Below, piece after piece: positions 5,649 to 12,599 of a DNA stretch of 13,848 nt. The DNA lies in NCBI GenBank assembly GCA_964555735.1, contig CAZKTS010000407.1:1-13848 (forward strand), written 5' to 3'. Source of the stretch: CAZKTS01 sp964555735 (lineage in GTDB: Bacteria > Actinomycetota > Acidimicrobiia > IMCC26256 > PALSA-555). The first letter of the stretch is position 1. The number at the start of each line of letters is the position of its first letter. The notes under the pieces were generated by a model. The model did no database searches, was not told where the DNA came from, and was given only the letters and a program-made list of their open reading frames with translations. The translations under genes were made by a program, and so were the position numbers.

Positions 5649-7127
5649 GTGGAGCTCGACCCGCGCCAACCCGTCCTCGTCGGTGCCGGCGTGGCGACGC
5701 CGAGCGCGGAGGAGGGCGACGCACTCGAGCCGACCGCACTCATGGCGCTCGCGGCCGAGGCTGCGGCGCGCGACGCCGGGGTGCCCGAGCTGGCGCGCTC
5801 GGTGGAGCAGATCGCGGTGCCCCAGGGCAACTGGTCCTACCCGGACCCGGCGCGCCTCGTCGCCGAGCGGATCGGCGCGGCCGACGCGCGCACGGTGCTC
5901 GTGGACGTCGGGATCCCGCAGCAGCGTGCGATCAACGACGCGCTCGCTGCGATCGCCGCCGGCGACCTCGACGTCGCCGTCGTCGTGGGCGGTGAGGCCA
6001 AGCGACGCGACGCCCGGGCGCGGCGGGCCGGTGCGACCGCGTCGACGACCAAGCAGCCGGGGGTGGAGCCCGACGAGCACCAGCGTCCGAAGTTCGGCGA
6101 GATCGTCGCTCCCGGCGAGATCGAGGCCGGCGTGGTCGTGCCGGTGCAGCAGTACGCGCTCATCGAGCAGGCGCTGCGCGTCGCCGAGGGCACGACGCTC
6201 GACGACATGCGGACCGAGGTCGCCGAGCTCTGGGACCGCTGCAACCTCGTGGCCGCCTCGAACCCGCACGCGGCGTTCCCCGAACGGCGCGATGCCGCGT
6301 TCCTGCGCGAGCCGTCGGCGGACAACCGGCCGCTGGCGTTCCCGTACAACAAATGGCACGCCACGCAGTGGACCGTCGACCAGGCCGGCGCGCTGCTCCT
6401 GTGCTCGGCGGAGCGAGCCATCGCGCTCGGCGTCGACCCCGAGCGCTTCGTGTTCCCGCTCGTCGCGCTCGACTCCAGCCACGCGCTGTCGCTCTCGCTC
6501 CGGCGCGACCTGCACCGATGGCCGGCGATGCGTGTCCTCGGTCGGGTGGCCGCCGAGCACCTGGACGGTCCGCTCGCCGATCTTGATCACCACGACCTCT
6601 ACAGCTGCTTCCCGGTCGCGGTGCGGGTGCAGCAGCGCGAGCTCGACCTCCCGCTCGACGGCACGCCCACGGTCACAGGCGGCATGGCGTTCGCGGGGGG
6701 ACCGTTCAACAACTACGTGCTCCAGTCGACCGCGGCGATGGTGGAGCGCCTGCGAGCGACACCCGGCACGCGCGGTCTCGTGAGCACGGTGAGCGGGCTG
6801 CTCACCAAGCCGGGCCTGGCGGTGTGGTCGACCGAGCCAGGGGAGCGACCGATGCTCCTGCGCGACGTCGCCGACGAGGCCGCGAGCGATGCCGCGGCCG
6901 TAGAAGGTGTCAGCGGCTATGAGGGCGACGCGGTCATCGCGAGCGCGACGGTCACCTACGACGGCCAGGCGCCGACGCGCGCGATCGTGATCGCGGACAC
7001 GCCCGACGGCCGCCGGGTCGTGGCGGTGGCGGACGACACCGAGCTCGCAACGCGCGCGACGGTCGAGGACATCGTGGGCGAGACGGCCGCGGTGCGCGGC
7101 CCGACGTTCGGCACCCGTCAGGTGTAG
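5649..7127 (+). CDS. Thiolase-like protein type 1 (acetyl-CoA acetyltransferase family, catalytic residues missing)
   Basis: A 492-aa thiolase-fold protein with an extra C-terminal domain (about 410-492), the arrangement of TLP1 / SCP-x-like proteins. Recognisable blocks are VLVGAG (9-14), IAAGDLDVAVVVGGEA (102-117), ASNPHAAFP (203-211), FPYNKWHATQWTVDQAGALLL (231-251), DLYSCFP (316-322) and TGGMAFAGGPFNNYV (343-357). A working thiolase would have a nucleophilic Cys near residue 90 and a GHP histidine. Here the first position reads GIPQQ and the second AGGPFNN, so neither is present. A classical Claisen or thiolytic reaction is therefore unlikely; CoA-ester binding or another reaction is more plausible. 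The GTG start has no ribosome site but a TAGCCT box nine bases upstream. It is divergent from the P450 operon and overlaps the convergent DUF202 gene by 10 bp. Confidence 0.88.
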   Translation: MELDPRQPVLVGAGVATPSAEEGDALEPTALMALAAEAAARDAGVPELARSVEQIAVPQGNWSYPDPARLVAERIGAADARTVLVDVGIPQQRAINDALAAIAAGDLDVAVVVGGEAKRRDARARRAGATASTTKQPGVEPDEHQRPKFGEIVAPGEIEAGVVVPVQQYALIEQALRVAEGTTLDDMRTEVAELWDRCNLVAASNPHAAFPERRDAAFLREPSADNRPLAFPYNKWHATQWTVDQAGALLLCSAERAIALGVDPERFVFPLVALDSSHALSLSLRRDLHRWPAMRVLGRVAAEHLDGPLADLDHHDLYSCFPVAVRVQQRELDLPLDGTPTVTGGMAFAGGPFNNYVLQSTAAMVERLRATPGTRGLVSTVSGLLTKPGLAVWSTEPGERPMLLRDVADEAASDAAAVEGVSGYEGDAVIASATVTYDGQAPTRAIVIADTPDGRRVVAVADDTELATRATVEDIVGETAAVRGPTFGTRQV

Positions 7128-7468
7128 AAGACGCTCACGCTCAGGCCGGCCACGGCCAGCGCGACCGTGCCGAGCGACACGGCGAGCAGCTGCCAGGGCT
7201 CCCGCGGCGGGGTGCCGACGACGCCCTCGGCGCGCCGGTGCCGGGCGACGATGCGGGTGCCGAGGATGCCGACGGCCCAGCCGAACCCCGCCGCCGCGGC
7301 CAGCGCGACCGTGAGGACGTCGGCGTCCTGCCCGCCCTCGGCGAGGACCCGGCGAGCGAGCACCGCGACGGCCGCGAGGAGCGCGAGCCCGCTCCGGGTC
7401 CAGGCGAGGTCGGTGCGCTCCTCGGCGGTGCCCTCGACCTCGAGCGACGTGTCGTCGAAGCTGGTCAC
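7118..7468 (-). CDS. DUF202 membrane protein (YidG/YidH-like), second of a pair
   Basis: A 116-aa inner-membrane protein of the DUF202 family. After a short acidic N-terminus it has EERTDLAWTRSGLALL (16-31), the family's ERTxLAWxRTxLAL signature that leads into the first membrane helix. Two more hydrophobic segments follow, around 53-70 and 92-113, giving three helices. The function of DUF202 proteins is not established. The GTG start is separated by one base from the stop of the upstream DUF202 gene, so the two are almost certainly translated together, like E. coli yidH-yidG. Its stop overlaps the end of the thiolase-like gene by 10 bp on the opposite strand, leaving no room for a terminator between them. 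Confidence 0.88.
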   Translation of the reverse strand: MTSFDDTSLEVEGTAEERTDLAWTRSGLALLAAVAVLARRVLAEGGQDADVLTVALAAAAGFGWAVGILGTRIVARHRRAEGVVGTPPREPWQLLAVSLGTVALAVAGLSVSVFYT

Positions 7469-7469
7469 G

Positions 7470-7829
7470 TCACCCCACGACGGAGACGACTGCGGCGATG
7501 ATCGAGATCAGCGTCACGCCGACCGCGAGCACGAACGCCATCGGTGACTGCGGGAGCGGCTCGCGCAGGCGCATGGCTCGCTCGTTGGCGTACCAGTGGC
7601 GGTACGCGGCGATCGCCAGCGCGGCGCCCAGCAGGATCAGCGGGATCCCGATGAGGCGACGGCCGAAGTCGAGGTCGAACTTGGGGAGCAGCTGGGTCGC
7701 GGCGACGCCGGTCACCACGAGTGCGAGCGCGGTGCGACTCCACGCCAGGAACGTGCGCTCGTTGGCGTAGGTGAAGCGGACGTCGGGCTCGGTGCCGACG
7801 TCGCGCAGGTCCGGCAGGAACCGACGCAC
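7470..7829 (-). CDS. DUF202 membrane protein (YidH-like), first of a pair
   Basis: A 119-aa inner-membrane protein, DUF202/YidH type. The N-terminus DVGTEPDVRF is followed by YANERTFLAWSRTALAL, the family signature, and then by three hydrophobic helices. The last ends at the C-terminus (AFVLAVGVTLISIIAAVVSVVG). I chose GTG at 7829 because it lies 11 bp after the preceding stop and gives the usual short N-terminus before the signature; the ribosome site is weak. It sits in an operon with an acyl-CoA ligase and a large EthD-like protein, an unexpected context for DUF202 proteins. It may reflect membrane association of the pathway or simple read-through cotranscription. Confidence 0.88.
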   Translation of the reverse strand: MRRFLPDLRDVGTEPDVRFTYANERTFLAWSRTALALVVTGVAATQLLPKFDLDFGRRLIGIPLILLGAALAIAAYRHWYANERAMRLREPLPQSPMAFVLAVGVTLISIIAAVVSVVG

Positions 7830-7840
7830 CAGGCCGTCCG

Positions 7841-8650
7841 CTACCAGAGCTGGTCGGTGTAGGTGTCGGTGCCCGGCACGGTCGCGAGGAACGGCGACGC
7901 GAAGACGATGCTCCCGAGCCCCGCGGCCGCGAAGGCGGCACCGAGCGGCGCGAACGTGTCGTCCCACTGGTCGAGCGGGCTGCCGTCGACCCAGCAGACG
8001 ATGAGCACGCGGTTGTCGGCTTGCGTGTCGGGCACGTCGCCGGGGCGGTCGTCGCGCAGGGGCAGCGGAGTGCCGACGAGCGCGACGTCGCCGGGGCACG
8101 GCAGCCCGTCGAGCCACTCGGTCACCTGCGCGGGCTCGACGCCGTCGGCCATCTCGCCGATCAGCACCGCGATGCCGCCGTAGGCGCGGTCGAGCGCGAG
8201 CTCCACCGGCATGCTGCTGCCCGGTGCGTTGGCCTCACCCGCGTGCTCGTAGAGCGCGGTGTGGATGTGGTCGCGCTCCTCGAACATGCGGTCGTTGGCG
8301 TGGAGCCACGTGACCTGCTCGACGCCCCACTTGTTCCACTCGTCGTGGTGCTCGTCGAGCACCCAGTAGATCGCGAGGTAGGAGCCGATCGTCGGGTCGG
8401 GCGTGATCGGCGAGTCCTTCGGATAGCGCTTCTCCTTGCACGCCTTGGTGGCGATGTAGCGCGAACCGGCGAACTGCCACTTGCCGACCATGCAACCCGC
8501 GTAGAAGTGATCGCGCTCGTACCAGCGGTTGTACGCGACCTCGTGGCCCCGGTGGGGCTCGACCATCGTGAAGAGCAGCGAGCCGACGCGGATCGGGCGG
8601 TCGTCGCGGGGGACGTCGGGGCGCTGGTACCGGGTCTCGCTGGGGTTCAC
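7841..8650 (-). CDS. Large EthD-like protein, probable double alpha/beta-barrel
   Basis: A 269-aa cytosolic protein I place, with moderate certainty, in the dimeric alpha/beta-barrel superfamily. The first half has a strand VGSLLFTMVEP (22-32), the YNRWYERDHF signature (40-49) like the small EthD-like protein of the P450 operon, and SYLAIYWVLDE (90-100). The second half contains strand-like segments GGIAVLIGEM (158-167) and NRVLIVCWVDG (213-223), consistent with a second, degenerate copy of the fold, so one chain could mimic a dimer. The GTG start has AGGAGG four bases upstream (8655-8660). It lies 40 bp after the acyl-CoA ligase and 11 bp before the DUF202 pair. Function is unknown; EthD-type proteins commonly travel with oxygenase and CoA-ligase genes in catabolic clusters. 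Confidence 0.8.
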   Translation of the reverse strand: MNPSETRYQRPDVPRDDRPIRVGSLLFTMVEPHRGHEVAYNRWYERDHFYAGCMVGKWQFAGSRYIATKACKEKRYPKDSPITPDPTIGSYLAIYWVLDEHHDEWNKWGVEQVTWLHANDRMFEERDHIHTALYEHAGEANAPGSSMPVELALDRAYGGIAVLIGEMADGVEPAQVTEWLDGLPCPGDVALVGTPLPLRDDRPGDVPDTQADNRVLIVCWVDGSPLDQWDDTFAPLGAAFAAAGLGSIVFASPFLATVPGTDTYTDQLW

Positions 8651-8690
8651 GGTGCCTCCTGGCAGTTCGGGCAGGTCGGGCCGGTGGTGG

Positions 8691-10193
8691 TCAGGCGAGC
8701 GCGCGCTCGGCGAGCTCGCGCTTGTCGATCTTGAGCATGGGCGTGATCGGCAGCTCGTCGAGCACGATCACGCGGTCGGGAGCCTTGTAGTCGGCGATGC
8801 GCGCGCGGCACCAGGCGCGCAGCTCGTCGTCGTCGGGCGGCGTGTGCCCCTCGGGGACGACGATGTACGCGACGCCGCGTTCGCCGAGCACCGGGTCGGG
8901 GACGCCGACGACGGCCGCGCGCGCGACGTCGGGATGCTCGGCCAGCACTGCCTCCACCTCCACGGGGTACACGTTGTAGCCGCCGCGGATGTACATCTCC
9001 TTGAGGCGCCCGACGATGCGGAGGTTGCCGTCGGCGTCGATGGTGCCGAGGTCGCCGGTGTGCAGCCAGCCCCGCCGATCGACGACCGACGCGGTGAGCT
9101 CGGGGTCGCGCCAGTAGCCGCGCATCATCGCCGGCGACCGGCACGTGATCTCGCCCACCTCGCCGGGTGCGACCTCGTGGCCGTCGGCGGGGTCGGCGAT
9201 CCGCAGCTCCACCTCCGGCGCGGGCTTGCCGACGGTGTGGGCGATGACCTCGTCGGAGTCGTCGACCTGGGTGCTCGTGGTGACGCCGGCTTCGGTGCTC
9301 GTGTAGCGGGTGATCACCGGGCAGCGCAGCGTCTCGCGCATGCGCCGCACGAGCTCGGGTGCGATCGCGGCGCCGCCGAGCCCGGCGACGCGCAGCTCCG
9401 AGAAGTCGGTGCGGGCGAGGTCGGGATGCTCGAGCACCAGCGACCACTGCGTGGGCACGCCGGTGCCCATGGTGATGTGCTCCTCACGGATCAGGCGCAA
9501 CGTCTCGGCCGCGGACCACGGCTCGCCGACGACGACGATCGTGGTGGTGTTCGCGAGCTCGTCCCACATGCGCGTCATGTAGCCCACGTGCGGGAACGGC
9601 AGCACGACGAGGCGACGGTCGCCTGGCGCGGTGAGCACGCCGATGTTGCGCGAGATCGCGGCCTGCGCCTCGTGATCGTAGACCGCGCCCTTCGGTGCGC
9701 CGGTGGTGCCGCTGGTCCACACGATGCACGTCGGGTCGGTGGGGGCGAGCTTCGGCAGCCGCGTGAGCGGGTCGGCCGCGAACGCCTCCTTCAGCGCGGT
9801 GACCGGCAGCACGACCCCGGGGTCGGGCCCCGGCGCGAGCTGAGCGCCGTCGCCGACCACCGTGACCCTGGGTTCGGTGCGGGTGACGATGCTCGCCTGC
9901 TCGGCCGGGCCGAGCCGCAGGTTCATGGCCGAGGTGATCGCGCCCACGCGCAGGGCGCCGAGGTAGCAGGCCGCGAACTTGATCGACGACGGCAGCAGGA
10001 GCCCGACGACCTCACCGGGATGCACGCCGTGCTCCACGAGCGTGGCCGCGAACCCGTCGGCGGCGCGGTCGAGCCAGGCGTAGGTGGCCCGCTTCTCGCC
10101 GTGGACGTAGGCCTCGCGCTCGGGCTCGCGCATCGCCGCGTCCCGCAGGAGGTCGGCGACCAGGGCCGGCGCGCGGGAGGGGGAGGCGCTCAC
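8691..10193 (-). CDS. AMP-forming acyl-CoA synthetase (ANL superfamily), first in its operon
   Basis: A 500-aa ATP-dependent carboxylate-CoA ligase that makes an acyl-adenylate, then the CoA thioester. With GTG 10193 as start, the ATP-binding P-loop WTSGTTGAPKG is at 159-169, the A5 motif RYTSTEAG at 296-303, the A7 motif WLHTGDLG at 376-383, and the hinge and A8 region GRLKEMYIRGGYNVYP at 395-410. The C-terminal catalytic lysine is K488. The last motif reads TPMLKIDK where most members have TPTGK, so the glycine before the lysine is missing. A TTG at 10226 would add 11 residues. I prefer GTG because TAACCT ends eight bases before it, a leaderless arrangement, and neither start has a ribosome site. 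The acyl substrate is unknown. It is divergent from the SDR gene. Confidence 0.9.
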   Translation of the reverse strand: MSASPSRAPALVADLLRDAAMREPEREAYVHGEKRATYAWLDRAADGFAATLVEHGVHPGEVVGLLLPSSIKFAACYLGALRVGAITSAMNLRLGPAEQASIVTRTEPRVTVVGDGAQLAPGPDPGVVLPVTALKEAFAADPLTRLPKLAPTDPTCIVWTSGTTGAPKGAVYDHEAQAAISRNIGVLTAPGDRRLVVLPFPHVGYMTRMWDELANTTTIVVVGEPWSAAETLRLIREEHITMGTGVPTQWSLVLEHPDLARTDFSELRVAGLGGAAIAPELVRRMRETLRCPVITRYTSTEAGVTTSTQVDDSDEVIAHTVGKPAPEVELRIADPADGHEVAPGEVGEITCRSPAMMRGYWRDPELTASVVDRRGWLHTGDLGTIDADGNLRIVGRLKEMYIRGGYNVYPVEVEAVLAEHPDVARAAVVGVPDPVLGERGVAYIVVPEGHTPPDDDELRAWCRARIADYKAPDRVIVLDELPITPMLKIDKRELAERALA

Positions 10194-10201
10194 GGACGCG
10201 C

Positions 10202-10207
10202 AGGTTA
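10202..10207 (-). promoter_or_regulatory. Possible -10 box TAACCT, leaderless promoter of the ligase operon
   Basis: TAACCT on the minus strand fits TANNNT and ends eight bases before GTG 10193. This arrangement decides the choice of GTG over the upstream TTG at 10226, which would place the box inside the coding region. No good -35 is seen at 17-18 bp. Confidence 0.45.
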
Positions 10208-10215
10208 GGGGTTCG

Positions 10216-10245
10216 TTGCCCGCCAATCTGACGCCGCGTTAGGTT
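10216..10245 (+). promoter_or_regulatory. Possible promoter of the SDR-ligase operon (TTGCCC-18-TAGGTT)
   Basis: TTGCCC at 10216-10221 and TAGGTT at 10240-10245 are 18 bp apart, close to the sigma-70/SigA pattern. Transcription would start near 10252 and give a short leader containing the ribosome site GAGGAGG at 10263-10269, seven bases before ATG 10277. A direct repeat GTTAGG-TTCG (10204-10215 with two extra G, and 10238-10247) covers both this box and the opposite one, so a regulator could bind both. Confidence 0.45.
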
Positions 10246-10276
10246 CGCTCGCCGGACCGGTCGAGGAGGCCCCCAC

Positions 10277-11032
10277 ATGCCCGAGCGCTTCACGGATCAG
10301 GTCACGATCGTCACCGGAGCGGGATCGGGGCTCGGGCGGGCCACCGCCACCCGGTTCGCCGAGGAGAAGGCGCAGGTCGCGGTGTTCGACGTCGCCGAGG
10401 GTGCGGCGAAGGAGACCGCGGACGCGATCGAGGCGGCCGGCGGCGTCGCGCGGCCCTACGCCGTCGACGTCAGCGACTTCGGCTCGGTCGAGGCCGGGGT
10501 GGCCAAGGTGGCCAACGACCTCGGACGACCCGAGGTGCTGGTGAACTGCGCCGGCGTCGGGACGTTCGTGCGCTCCGAGGAGGAGACGCCCGAGAGCTGG
10601 CAGCGCATCATCGGCGTCAACCTCACCGGCACCTTCTACATGTGCCGGGCGGTGCTGCCGCACCTGCTCGGCGGCGGGGGCGTGATCGTGAACGTCGCGT
10701 CCAACGCGGGCCTGATGGGGCAGCCGTACTCGGCGGCCTACTGCGCCTCCAAGGGCGGCGTCGTCAACCTCACCCGCGCGCTCGGCGTCGAGTACCGCGC
10801 GCGCGGGGTGCGGGTGAACGCGATCGCACCGGGCGGCATGAACACGCCGATGATCGAGACGTTCGGGTTCCCCGAGGGGGCCAAGGTCGAGGACTTCGCG
10901 TCCATCACCTCGCCGATCGGCTACGCCGAGCCGTCGGAGCAGGCGGGGCTGATCGCGTTCATCGCGTCCGACGAGGGCCGCTACATGATCGGCCAGATCG
11001 TGTCGATGGACGGCGGCATCACCTGCGGCTGA
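10277..11032 (+). CDS. Short-chain dehydrogenase/reductase (SDR), classical type
   Basis: A 251-aa cytosolic NAD(P)-dependent alcohol/ketone oxidoreductase of the classical SDR family, of normal length. The cofactor motif TGAGSGLG is at 13-20. Asp38 after the second strand predicts NAD(H). NCAG (90-93) stands for the usual NNAG. The catalytic tetrad is N115, S142, Y155 and K159 (YCASK). PGGMNTPM (185-192) forms the usual loop near the cofactor, and the C-terminus ends MDGGITCG. The start has GAGGAGG seven bases upstream. It is followed after 22 bp by an AMP-forming ligase on the same strand, likely one transcript. NAD preference suggests oxidation of a hydroxyl group, for instance one made by the P450, but this is inference; the substrate is unknown. 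Confidence 0.93.
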   Translation: MPERFTDQVTIVTGAGSGLGRATATRFAEEKAQVAVFDVAEGAAKETADAIEAAGGVARPYAVDVSDFGSVEAGVAKVANDLGRPEVLVNCAGVGTFVRSEEETPESWQRIIGVNLTGTFYMCRAVLPHLLGGGGVIVNVASNAGLMGQPYSAAYCASKGGVVNLTRALGVEYRARGVRVNAIAPGGMNTPMIETFGFPEGAKVEDFASITSPIGYAEPSEQAGLIAFIASDEGRYMIGQIVSMDGGITCG

Positions 11033-11054
11033 GCGCGACGCCGCGGATCTCGGG

Positions 11055-12599
11055 ATGATCGGCGGGCCCGACGCCGGGCTGTGGGAGCTCGTCGAGGCGC
11101 GCGCCGCAGCGACGCCCGACGGGGTGCTCATCGTCGACGAGAGGGGCCGCACGCTCACCGCGGCGGGGCTGCGCGACGACGCCCTCCGGGTCGCGGCCGG
11201 GTTCCACGCGATGGGTGTCGAGACCGACACCCCGGTCTCGTGGATGCTGCCGTCGCGCATCGAGGCCGTCGTGCTCATGGCCGCGCTCGCGCGACTCGGC
11301 GCGGTGCAGAACCCGATGCTGCCGATCCTTGGCCGACGCGAGATGACGTTCATCCTCGGTCAGGCCGGCGCGCGTCTCGTGGTGGTGCCGGGGGAGTGGA
11401 ACGGGCGCGACTACACCGCTGACGCCCAGGCCGTCGCCGACGGGCAGCCCGGGCTGGAGGTGGTGGTGTGCGACCCTGTGCTCCCGACCGGCGACCCCGC
11501 GACGCTGCCGCCCCCGCCTCCGTCCCGCGACCTCGCGAGCGGGCCGGTGCGGTGGGTCTTCTACACCTCGGGCACGACGGCCGACCCCAAGGGGGCGCAG
11601 CACACCGACCTGACGGTCCGGGCGTCGGCCGTCGGCATGATCGACGCACTCGAGATCACCGACCGGGACCGCGTCGCGATGGTGTTCCCGATCACCCACG
11701 TGGGCGGACTCGCGTGGCTGTACGTGATGCTGCTGACCGGCGCGACGTGCATCTTCATCGAGGTGTTCTCGCCGGCCACCTCGATCCCTGTGCTCCAGCG
11801 CGAGGGCGTGACGCTCGCGGGCGTCAGTACCGCGTTCCACCTCATGTACCTCGCCGCGCAGCGCGAGCAGCCGGACACGCCGCTGTTCCCCGAGGCGCGC
11901 GCGTTCCCGGGCGGTGCGGCGCCGAAGCCGCCGCAGCTCCACTACGAGGTGAAGGCCGAGCTCGGTGGCGCGGGCATCGTGGCGGGCTGGGGACTCACCG
12001 AGGCGCCGCTCCTCACGATGTGCTCGCCGCACGACACCGACGAGCAGCTCGCCGAGACCGAGGGCGTCGCGCTCGGTGCGGTGCAGCTGCGCACGGTGCG
12101 GCTCGACGGCACCGTCGCGCCGGCCGGGGAGGAGGGCGAGCTCCGGGTCAAGGGGCCGCAGGTGTTCCGCGGCTACCTCGATGCTTCGCTCGACGCCGAC
12201 GCGTTCGACGACGACGGCTGGTTCCGCACCGGCGACCTCGGCGTGATCGACCCGGCGTCGGGCCACGTGCGCATCACCGGCCGGCTCAAGGACGTCATCA
12301 TCCGCAAGGGCGAGACGATCTCGGCCAAGGAGGTGGAGGACGCGCTGTTCACCCACCCGGCGATCGCCGATGCGGCGGTGATCGGCCTGCCCGACTCGCG
12401 CTCCGGTGAGCGCGTGTGCGCGGTGATCGTGCCGTCTGACCGCACCGCGCCGCCGACCCTCGCCGACCTGTTCGACTTCCTGGTGGCCGACGGCTTCACC
12501 AAGCAGAAGGTGCCCGAGCAGCTCGAGGTGGTCGAGGTCTTGCCGCGCAACCCCACCGGCAAGGTGCTCAAGCACGAGCTCAAGGCGCAGTTCTCCTAG
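11055..12599 (+). CDS. AMP-forming CoA ligase (cyclohexanecarboxylate/medium-chain acyl-CoA ligase-like)
   Basis: A 514-aa ANL-superfamily ligase, a different branch from the one ending at 8691. The P-loop YTSGTTADPKG is at 170-180, the A5 motif GWGLTE at 311-316, RTGDLG at 391-396, and the hinge/A8 region GRLKDVIIRKGE at 409-420. The catalytic lysine is K503 in NPTGKVLK. A short polyproline run (151-156) precedes the P-loop strand. GWGLTE and IIRKGE-x-IS resemble cyclohexanecarboxylate-CoA and medium-chain ligases, but specificity cannot be read from this. The ATG has no strong ribosome site and lies 22 bp after the SDR stop, so coupling is likely. Its TAG stop is interleaved with the stop of the convergent hydrolase gene in a shared CTAG. 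Confidence 0.9.
   Translation: MIGGPDAGLWELVEARAAATPDGVLIVDERGRTLTAAGLRDDALRVAAGFHAMGVETDTPVSWMLPSRIEAVVLMAALARLGAVQNPMLPILGRREMTFILGQAGARLVVVPGEWNGRDYTADAQAVADGQPGLEVVVCDPVLPTGDPATLPPPPPSRDLASGPVRWVFYTSGTTADPKGAQHTDLTVRASAVGMIDALEITDRDRVAMVFPITHVGGLAWLYVMLLTGATCIFIEVFSPATSIPVLQREGVTLAGVSTAFHLMYLAAQREQPDTPLFPEARAFPGGAAPKPPQLHYEVKAELGGAGIVAGWGLTEAPLLTMCSPHDTDEQLAETEGVALGAVQLRTVRLDGTVAPAGEEGELRVKGPQVFRGYLDASLDADAFDDDGWFRTGDLGVIDPASGHVRITGRLKDVIIRKGETISAKEVEDALFTHPAIADAAVIGLPDSRSGERVCAVIVPSDRTAPPTLADLFDFLVADGFTKQKVPEQLEVVEVLPRNPTGKVLKHELKAQFS

Noticed and set aside
5604..6593. Extension of the LLM reading frame far upstream, giving a 678-residue protein
   Set aside because: The added part is antisense to the thiolase-like gene, is Arg/Gly/His-rich without family motifs, and the real LLM N-terminus begins near GTG 5603.
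8651..8690. A CPNC zinc-finger-like motif reading through the gap after the first ligase
   Set aside because: It lies after the ligase TGA in a 40-bp gap, is too short for a gene and overlaps the AGGAGG ribosome site.
8529..10208. Long plus-strand open frame (559 codons) opposite the acyl-CoA ligase
   Set aside because: It is a high-GC shadow: His/Arg/Val/Gly-rich, no domain, while the minus strand holds a complete ligase with all motifs.
10194..10226. TTG at 10226 as the start of the acyl-CoA ligase
   Set aside because: No ribosome site precedes it, and it would put the TAACCT box inside the gene; GTG 10193 fits a leaderless start better. Not fully excluded.
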